Source of the DNA: Bacteroidota bacterium
GTDB taxonomy: Bacteria; Bacteroidota; Bacteroidia; UBA7662
DNA length: 21,004 bases
Reading direction: 5' to 3'
Assembly (NCBI GenBank): GCA_016868875.1
Contig: VGFN01000012.1
Location: 1 to 21,004, forward strand
Shown piece after piece: positions 16,510 to 21,004 of the stretch (within the stretch, counting starts at the first letter, position 1; each line of letters starts with the position of its first letter). The notes beneath the pieces are model-generated. The model saw only the letters and a list, made by a program, of their open reading frames with translations. It ran no database searches and was not told the DNA's origin. A program made the translations under genes and the position numbers.

Positions 16510-17334
16510 ATGAAGTTTCTAATCTACATATTCTTGCAAGGCCTTTCATTCGTTCGCAGTGCTTGGCATAGGTCATGGAGTCATTGCTTATTCGCTTTGT
16601 TCTTCTTAGGTGTTGCCTTAGGACCTGATCGGATCGTTGCGCAGACCAAGTCGGATCCGGGTTGGTCATCGTTGAGAATGGGGCTTCAAGCCTCCCTGCA
16701 ACCAAGTTGGATTTCCTCGGATAATCGTCAAATTCAGCCTGGGCAGGCGGGATTGGGTTGGTCAATAGGCTTGAATGCAGCATATTCCTTAGCGCCTCGT
16801 TATGCCTTCCTGACCGGTGTGTTGTTGCGAGGAAATGTATTCAACGTGATGGTGGATTCTTTTCGATACCAAATTCGAGGAATGGATATGGATACTGTAT
16901 TGCGTGATATTCGTTATCAATACCGGACCCAAGGCCTGGAAATTCCGTTGATGTTACGGTTGGGTGGGGCTCAGAGTTCAACTCAATCGGCACCCTATGC
17001 GCTCTTTGGATTAACCACTACGTGGAATACCAAGGTAGGGGCTTGCTTTGAAGGACAAGAACTTATTGGATATGAGGCAGGTGATTTTTTTGATCCTTCT
17101 ACGGAAACGTACCGTGTGACCAACGTTCCGGGGTCACCGGTAGATCAGGATGATCGAGTGGCTTTATTTTCTGCATGGCTGGGAATTGGGCTGGGTTGGG
17201 AATTTCCCTTGACATCGGCAATGAGGCTGAGCACCGGGCTACGATACGATTATCCTATGTCCCAAGTTTTTCGTGGCGATTATTTCAAAGGGAGATTGCA
17301 ATCCATGCAGTTTTCAGCGTATCTAACCTTCTGA
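16510..17334 (+). CDS. Outer-membrane beta-barrel protein (PorT/OMP_b-brl-like)
   Basis: 274 residues from the ATG at 16510. The open frame begins at 16462, but the extra 16 codons are antisense to the gldB start and spoil the signal sequence. The N-terminus has a basic stretch then the hydrophobic SHCLFALFFLGVALG, with a likely cleavage around RIVAQ-T (about 45-46); the n-region is unusually long. The body alternates amphipathic strands typical of the small 8-strand-type barrels, with GLNAAYSLAPRYAFLTGVLL, GLEIPLMLRLG, PYALFGLTT and a terminal strand MQFSAYLTF ending in Phe. LEIPLMLRL is a hallmark of the PorT-like family of Bacteroidota. Whether it is true PorT (a type IX secretion component) cannot be decided here. 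nadE begins 1 bp after its stop, so the two are probably co-transcribed. Divergent from the GldB-like gene. Confidence 0.75.
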   Translation: MKFLIYIFLQGLSFVRSAWHRSWSHCLFALFFLGVALGPDRIVAQTKSDPGWSSLRMGLQASLQPSWISSDNRQIQPGQAGLGWSIGLNAAYSLAPRYAFLTGVLLRGNVFNVMVDSFRYQIRGMDMDTVLRDIRYQYRTQGLEIPLMLRLGGAQSSTQSAPYALFGLTTTWNTKVGACFEGQELIGYEAGDFFDPSTETYRVTNVPGSPVDQDDRVALFSAWLGIGLGWEFPLTSAMRLSTGLRYDYPMSQVFRGDYFKGRLQSMQFSAYLTF

Positions 17335-17335
17335 G

Positions 17336-19024
17336 ATGCGTTTAGGTTTGGTTCAATTTGCGCCCAGGATAGGAGAGGTGCGGTTCAATGCGGATTCCAT
17401 GCTGGAGGCGGCTAACGCTGCGGCCGAATATGGAGCAACCTTGGCGGTTTTCCCGGAGCTAAGTCTGATTGGATACCCACCTATGGATTTGTTACGGGAT
17501 GAGACATTACGAGAAACGTGTCGCATAGCTTTGGATGAGATGGTGAATCGCGTAAAGATTCCCTCTTTGATTGGTGCGCCATCTTGGGAAGATGGGAAGG
17601 TTTATAATGCAGCGTATTGGGTATCCGATCAAGGGTGGTCGATTGTTGGGCGTAAAGTGTTATTACCCAATTACGACGTTTTTGATGAATCACGTTATTT
17701 CCAGTCAGGGGATCAATGCAGGGTATTGGAGCATAATGGAAAGAAATTCTTGCTGAGTATTTGCGAGGATTTGTGGGCGAGGGATGCTGACGTTAAATAC
17801 CCCACGGATCCTGTCCAATTGGCATTAGACAATGCCGGTTCATCGGTTGATTTTATATTGAATATAGCCGCATCGCCTTATTCCATTCAAGGTATACCGC
17901 GCAGGACTCATGTCTTGCAGTCCACGGCCACTCGTTGCGGTATTCCGGTAGTTTACGTGAATCAGGTTGGCGCTCGTGCTGACCTCATCTTTGATGGGGG
18001 AACATCCGTTGCCCATCCCAACAAGGCGGTCCAAGAGCTTTGTCCCAAATTTGAGCAGGGTTTTGCTCTGTGGGATGCCAACACCCATCAGCATCTTAAA
18101 ACTTTTGTTTGCAGCAGCTTCGGCAAGGATTTAACGATGAGCAAGGATTTGTTAAATCCAACTCAAGGCTCCAACGTGATCATCTTAGGTGATCATTTTG
18201 ATGCGAATGAAATCACCAAGGCCCTTTGCCTGGGCATCCGGGATTATCTAGCAATGACGGGTGGCAAGAAGGTGGTGATCGGCCTTTCAGGGGGCGTGGA
18301 TTCGGCAGTAGTCCTCTGTTTGGCGGTGATGGCCCTTGGTTCTGAAAATGTTACGGCATTGTTGATGCCTTCGGGCTATTCATCGGAGCGCTCGGTGGCG
18401 GATGGTGTTGCCTTATGTCGTCTTCACGAGGTCACTTATCAAATTTTGCCTATTGAAGAAGGTTTTAGAGCCGTTATGGGGACTCTCCATGCGCAATGGA
18501 AAACGCCGCCTACGGGCTTGACGGAAGAAAATATACAGCCTAGGATGAGGGCGTTGTTCCTGATGGCCTATTCCAACCAATATGGCGCGATGTGGTTGAA
18601 TTCAAGTAACAAAAGTGAGGCCGCTGTGGGATACAGCACTTTGTACGGAGACATGGGAGGGGGCCTGTCCGTGATTGGGGATTTGTATAAAACACAGGTT
18701 TATGCGTTGGCAAATTCCTGGAATTCTGATAGGGAATGGGTTCCTTCGAGTATCCTTGAGGCCGCCCCTAGTGCGGAGCTTCGGCCTGGTCAATTGGATT
18801 CTGACTCCTTGCCGCCTTACCCTATGTTGGATGCAATCTTGATGGATCGCGTTGAAGGTGGTCTGGATGAAGAGGGTTTGATGCTGAAAGGTCACGACCC
18901 TGATTTGGTTCGTCGTGTTATGGACATGATGAAGCGCTGCGAATTCAAGCGACACCAAATGCCTCCGGTCCTGCGGGTGAGTTCCAGAAGTTTCGGGAGA
19001 GGGTGGAGGAGATCCTTGGTGTGA
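17336..19024 (+). CDS. nadE: Glutamine-dependent NAD+ synthetase
   Basis: 562 residues, two domains. The N-terminal carbon-nitrogen hydrolase (glutaminase) has the catalytic triad Glu41 in FPELSLIGYPP, Lys107 in GRKVLLPNY and Cys143 in LSICEDLW. The C-terminal synthetase has the ATP-pyrophosphatase loop SGGVDS (318-323), MPSGYSSERS, NSSNKSEAAVGYSTLYGD and EAAPSAELRPGQLDSDSLPPY. It ends in the usual EFKRHQMPPVLRVSSRSFGRG tail. It converts deamido-NAD to NAD+ with ammonia channelled from glutamine, the last step of NAD synthesis. All catalytic residues are present. It begins 1 bp after the barrel-protein stop, with ATG at 17336. It is convergent with rng; the 61-bp gap is occupied by a short tandem repeat. 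Confidence 0.96.
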   Translation: MRLGLVQFAPRIGEVRFNADSMLEAANAAAEYGATLAVFPELSLIGYPPMDLLRDETLRETCRIALDEMVNRVKIPSLIGAPSWEDGKVYNAAYWVSDQGWSIVGRKVLLPNYDVFDESRYFQSGDQCRVLEHNGKKFLLSICEDLWARDADVKYPTDPVQLALDNAGSSVDFILNIAASPYSIQGIPRRTHVLQSTATRCGIPVVYVNQVGARADLIFDGGTSVAHPNKAVQELCPKFEQGFALWDANTHQHLKTFVCSSFGKDLTMSKDLLNPTQGSNVIILGDHFDANEITKALCLGIRDYLAMTGGKKVVIGLSGGVDSAVVLCLAVMALGSENVTALLMPSGYSSERSVADGVALCRLHEVTYQILPIEEGFRAVMGTLHAQWKTPPTGLTEENIQPRMRALFLMAYSNQYGAMWLNSSNKSEAAVGYSTLYGDMGGGLSVIGDLYKTQVYALANSWNSDREWVPSSILEAAPSAELRPGQLDSDSLPPYPMLDAILMDRVEGGLDEEGLMLKGHDPDLVRRVMDMMKRCEFKRHQMPPVLRVSSRSFGRGWRRSLV

Positions 19025-19030
19025 ACATGA

Positions 19031-19104
19031 CTAAGGGGGAGTTCTCGTTGGAGGGAGATGTTCTCGCTAGAACGGGATGTTCTCGCTAAAGGGGGATGTT
19101 TTCG
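19031..19104. repeat. Four-copy 19-bp degenerate tandem repeat overlapping the 3' end of rng
   Basis: Read on the minus strand the units are: 19104-19086 CGAAAACATCCCCCTTTAG; 19085-19067 CGAGAACATCCCGTTCTAG; 19066-19048 CGAGAACATCTCCCTCCAA; 19047-19031 CGAGAACTCCCCCTTAG (two bases shorter). On the plus strand the anchor GTTCTCG or GTTTTCG recurs at exactly 19-bp steps (19041, 19060, 19079, 19098). The first unit is coding: it supplies the last residues and the TAG stop of RNase G. The other three fill the gap to the nadE stop. A short inverted repeat (GTTCT, 4 nt, AGAAC at 19060-19073) arises from adjacent units, but there is no T-run typical of an intrinsic terminator. Confidence 0.85.
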
Positions 19105-20636
19105 CCTTTGCTGTTGAGTAAGCGATATTCCCCCATGAGCCTTTGGTTATCAGCCTGAATGCGAATCCATTTGCGGTATTTCAACCACCATTTCATTTGA
19201 AGCGAAGGCCAACCAGCCTTGCAATAGGCGGCCAAATGGGGGTGAGCAACGACGGTGATTTTGGATTCACCGTTTTTCTGCAACAAATAATCCAATCGGC
19301 TTTCCATTTGGTCGGTGATCAGCAGGCTTGGCCCTGTTTTACCGGTCCCGTTGCAAGCCGGGCAATGTTCTTGGGTTGAAATTTGAACAGCGGGTCTTAC
19401 CCTTTGCCGGGTAATTTCCATCAGGCCGAATTTCGACATTGGCAGAATATGATGTTTTGCTCGGTCCGTGGACATGAGATGAATCATTTTGTCCAGGAGT
19501 GCCTTGCGTTGTTCCGCTGATCGTAAATCGATGAAATCGATGACAATGATCCCACCCATGTCCCGCAGTCGGAGCTGCCTTGCGATTTCTTCTGCCGCGT
19601 CAAGGTTCGTTTGCAGGGCATGTTCTTGCTGGTCCGCGTCTTTCTTGGATCGGTTCCCGCTGTTGACGTCGATGACATGCAGGGCCTCCGTGTGTTCGAT
19701 CACTAGGTAGATTCCCCCTGGCATGGTAACGGTGGTGCCAAAGGAACCTTTGATTTGTTTGTCGAGACCATAGTGCTCGAACATATTCACTTTACCCTTG
19801 TAAACCTGGACCAAATTAACCTTATCGGGAGCAATGCCATGGATATATTCTTTGAGCTGTTCGGCCATTCCGGGGTGATCTACTTGAATTTGGTCAAATT
19901 GGTCGCTAAGTAGATCCCTAAGTAATCCAGTTACTCTTGTTATTTCTTTGTTAATGAGGTCCCTGGGTTTGGCGGCAACCAACTTGCGGCTAATTTCTTT
20001 CCACTTGTCCACCAAGTCCCGGATATCGCTCTGAATCTCGTCGGCACCGGCACCTACGGCAGCAGTACGAATGATGACCCCAAAATTGCGTGGAAGACCT
20101 TGAGCGGCAATTTGTTTCAGGCGTTTTTTCTCTTCGGCATCAGAAATCTTCCTGGAGACGGAAACGCCGCTATCCATGGGAAGCACCACACAAAACCTTC
20201 CAGCTAGGGACAAGGATGCGGTAACCCTGGGACCTTTGGAGTTGATGGGTTCCTTGGTAATCTGGACAGGGATGCGGTCGCCTTTTTGGAGGTATGTTCC
20301 GATTTGCCCATCTTTGGGCAAAGCCTCTACCCTGTCGAAGTGTTGAAGCATTCCGGGTTTGCGCTTGCCTAAACTTAATTCGGCCAAGTATTTGCGCATG
20401 GTTCCGAACTGTTCTCCCAAATCTAAATAATGAAGGAATCCGTCTTTCTCATCGCCCACGTCCACGAAGCATGCATTGAGTGAAGGATTGATTTTTCGGA
20501 CCTCGCCCCAATAAATGTCTCCAACTTGGAAGGCTTTCTCGTTGGTTTCCTCGCCGTATTCGATAAGACGGCGGTTCTCGGTCATGGCAAAAACAAAGCC
20601 TTGACACGAATGGCTGACAAAAAGTGATTTACTCAA
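19086..20636 (-). CDS. rng: Ribonuclease G (Rne/Rng family), TTG start
   Basis: 516 residues from a TTG at 20636. Cytoplasmic endoribonuclease, acting in rRNA maturation and mRNA decay. The S1 RNA-binding domain is at about 37-125 (VGDIYWGEVRKINPSLNACFVDVG), followed by an RNase H-like/DNase I-like core. The catalytic magnesium ligands are Asp323 in LHVIDVNSG and Asp367 in IVIDFIDLRS, and the zinc-link cysteines are CPAC at 425-428. No ATG lies between the in-frame TAG upstream and the TTG. I prefer the TTG because the residues it adds (SKSLFVSHSCQGFVFAM) align with the normal first beta-strand of Bacteroidota RNase G. The only nearby alternative is ATG 20585, 17 codons in. An intrinsic terminator separates it from the micro-protein gene upstream. 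The C-terminal codons are the first unit of a tandem repeat. Confidence 0.94.
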   Translation of the reverse strand: MSKSLFVSHSCQGFVFAMTENRRLIEYGEETNEKAFQVGDIYWGEVRKINPSLNACFVDVGDEKDGFLHYLDLGEQFGTMRKYLAELSLGKRKPGMLQHFDRVEALPKDGQIGTYLQKGDRIPVQITKEPINSKGPRVTASLSLAGRFCVVLPMDSGVSVSRKISDAEEKKRLKQIAAQGLPRNFGVIIRTAAVGAGADEIQSDIRDLVDKWKEISRKLVAAKPRDLINKEITRVTGLLRDLLSDQFDQIQVDHPGMAEQLKEYIHGIAPDKVNLVQVYKGKVNMFEHYGLDKQIKGSFGTTVTMPGGIYLVIEHTEALHVIDVNSGNRSKKDADQQEHALQTNLDAAEEIARQLRLRDMGGIIVIDFIDLRSAEQRKALLDKMIHLMSTDRAKHHILPMSKFGLMEITRQRVRPAVQISTQEHCPACNGTGKTGPSLLITDQMESRLDYLLQKNGESKITVVAHPHLAAYCKAGWPSLQMKWWLKYRKWIRIQADNQRLMGEYRLLNSKGENIPL

Positions 20637-20657
20637 AACTATAGTTTTTTTGTTCCT
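20634..20657 (-). promoter_or_regulatory. TAnnTTTG-like element overlapping the rng TTG start
   Basis: The minus strand has TAGTTTTG at 20641-20634, an exact match to the Bacteroidota -7 consensus and identical to the octamer before udk. The last three bases are the TTG start codon of rng, so a transcript starting 5-8 bp downstream would lack the TTG. The nearest -33-like tetramer is a weak TTAG about 19 bp upstream. Either this is a chance match or rng can be read from ATG 20585. Confidence 0.3.
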
Positions 20658-20819
20658 GACCTAATAGCTCAGAACGACAAGGGAAATCCGACTCAAGCCC
20701 TGTGGGCAAAACAAAGGATACTTAAAGTCCAAAAGCCCATTGGTAATACCATGGGCTATACGGACTTCGAATCAAACCAAGGAAGGTTGGGGGTAAAGCC
20801 GAATGGGGCTACGCCGGAA
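20637..20819. other. Intergenic region between rng and the micro-protein gene
   Basis: 183 bp, the largest gap in the window. It contains the terminator hairpin and, near its left end, the promoter-like octamer overlapping the rng start. I see no other RNA fold or conserved coding frame. The open frame that can be read on the plus strand from 20751 runs antisense through the micro-protein gene and has no recognisable composition. Confidence 0.6.
20729..20757 (-). terminator. Intrinsic terminator after the micro-protein gene
   Basis: On the minus strand AGCCCAT-GGT, a 3-nt ATT loop, ACC, one bulged A, then ATGGGCT forms a 10-bp stem. It is followed directly by TTTTGG. It lies about 60 bp past the micro-protein stop and about 90 bp before rng, so it should separate the two transcripts. 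The T-run is short (4), so termination may be partial. On the plus strand the hairpin has no T-run. Confidence 0.6.
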
Positions 20820-20909
20820 TTATTTTTTCTTATGACGATTTTTTCTCAAACGCTTTTTGCGTTTGTGAGTTGCCATCTTATGACGTTTTCTTTTTTTACC
20901 GCAAGGCAT
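20820..20909 (-). CDS. 29-residue AURKAIP1/COX24-domain (mS38-like) basic micro-protein
   Basis: ATG at 20909, TAA at 20822-20820. The product starts MPCGKKRKRHKMATHKRKK and ends in a run of Arg, Lys, Asn and His, so more than half of it is Lys, Arg or His. This matches from memory the tiny Bacteroidota proteins annotated as AURKAIP1/COX24-domain (the mitochondrial homologue is the small ribosomal subunit protein mS38), so a ribosome-associated role is the natural inference. It begins 12 bp after the stop of the upstream gene, with which it is probably co-transcribed, and is followed by an intrinsic terminator. Its placement just before rng also fits my recollection of Bacteroidota gene order. 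It is too short for most gene callers. Confidence 0.85.
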   Translation of the reverse strand: MPCGKKRKRHKMATHKRKKRLRKNRHKKK

Positions 20910-20921
20910 AAGGGTTTTGGT

Positions 20922-21004
20922 TTAAGGATTAATTTGACGTAGATAGTTGTCTATCTGTTGTTGAGTTTCGGGGTCTTGGACCAGACCTCGGTATTGTTGG
21001 AGGT
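20922..21004 (-). CDS. C-terminal fragment of an unidentified protein (runs off the right edge)
   Basis: Only the last 26 residues are in the window: a Gln- and Asp-rich hydrophilic end containing QQYRGLVQDPETQQQIDNYL, then RQINP and TAA at 20924-20922. It is polar, helix-like text with no recognisable motif. It lies 12 bp upstream of the micro-protein start, so it is likely part of the same transcript. From memory a TPR-type protein often sits here in Bacteroidota, but this fragment cannot prove it. Confidence 0.6.
   Translation of the reverse strand, partial: LQQYRGLVQDPETQQQIDNYLRQINP

Noticed and set aside
20759..20780. tRNA T-arm-like text (TTCGAATC) on the plus strand
   Set aside because: The flanking bases do not form the T stem, and no acceptor, D or anticodon arms can be built around it.
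20751..20942. 63-codon plus-strand frame near the right edge
   Set aside because: Antisense to the micro-protein and its upstream neighbour; its hydrophobic stretch is merely the complement of Lys/Arg codons.
1..21004. CRISPR, insertion-sequence or prophage signals
   Set aside because: No transposase, integrase, long terminal inverted repeats or spaced direct repeats were seen; the only array is the 19-bp one, whose units abut with no spacers.

Overview
The window comes from a Bacteroidota chromosome and reads as compact core genome with no sign of recent gene transfer. The evidence is the lpxC-fabZ fusion, a PorX-type two-domain response regulator, a GldB-like gliding/type IX secretion protein, SusC-style TonB-dependent receptors (one with a carboxypeptidase-regulatory-like N-terminal domain), a Bacteroidota-type RNase G, and a 29-residue basic AURKAIP1/COX24-like micro-protein. 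No Shine-Dalgarno dependence is evident, and two sites resemble the Bacteroidota -7 promoter element TAnnTTTG. The sequence looks roughly half G+C by eye. I cannot place it below phylum with confidence.

Layout. (1) 1-5793, minus strand: an apparent operon of two paralogous TonB-dependent receptors, whose reading frames overlap by 19 bp, followed 21 bp later by a dipeptidyl-peptidase IV-type S9 peptidase that runs off the left edge of the window. (2) 5801-7081, plus: dprA, divergent from the receptor operon with only 7 bp between start codons. (3) 7094-12331, minus: the lipid A unit, in transcription order HD-domain phosphohydrolase, lpxD, lpxC-fabZ, lpxA and a small orphan ABC ATPase. (4) 12395-15340, plus: porX, then uridine kinase, then a TrkA/KtrA-type RCK protein overlapping udk by 22 bp. 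(5) 15348-16493, minus: a GldB-like membrane-anchored protein, divergent by 16 bp from (6) 16510-19024, plus: an outer-membrane beta-barrel protein and, 1 bp later, glutamine-dependent NAD synthetase. (7) 19086-21004, minus: RNase G, preceded by a terminator, the micro-protein gene, and the C-terminus of an unidentified protein at the right edge.

How the genes fit together. Much of the window concerns the outer envelope: lipid A synthesis, TonB-dependent import with a periplasmic peptidase, an outer-membrane barrel, and two genes tied to type IX secretion or gliding (porX and the gldB-like gene). DprA, udk, nadE, the RCK protein and rng are housekeeping genes woven between them. The longest stretch without a coding call is about 180 bp (20637-20819). 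There are no rRNA or tRNA genes, no insertion sequences, no prophage and no CRISPR array.

No convincing new multi-gene system is visible. The least expected structures are a four-copy 19-bp tandem array that starts inside the last codons of rng and fills the nadE/rng gap, a TTG start on rng that overlaps a promoter-like octamer, and the very tight divergent start pairs.
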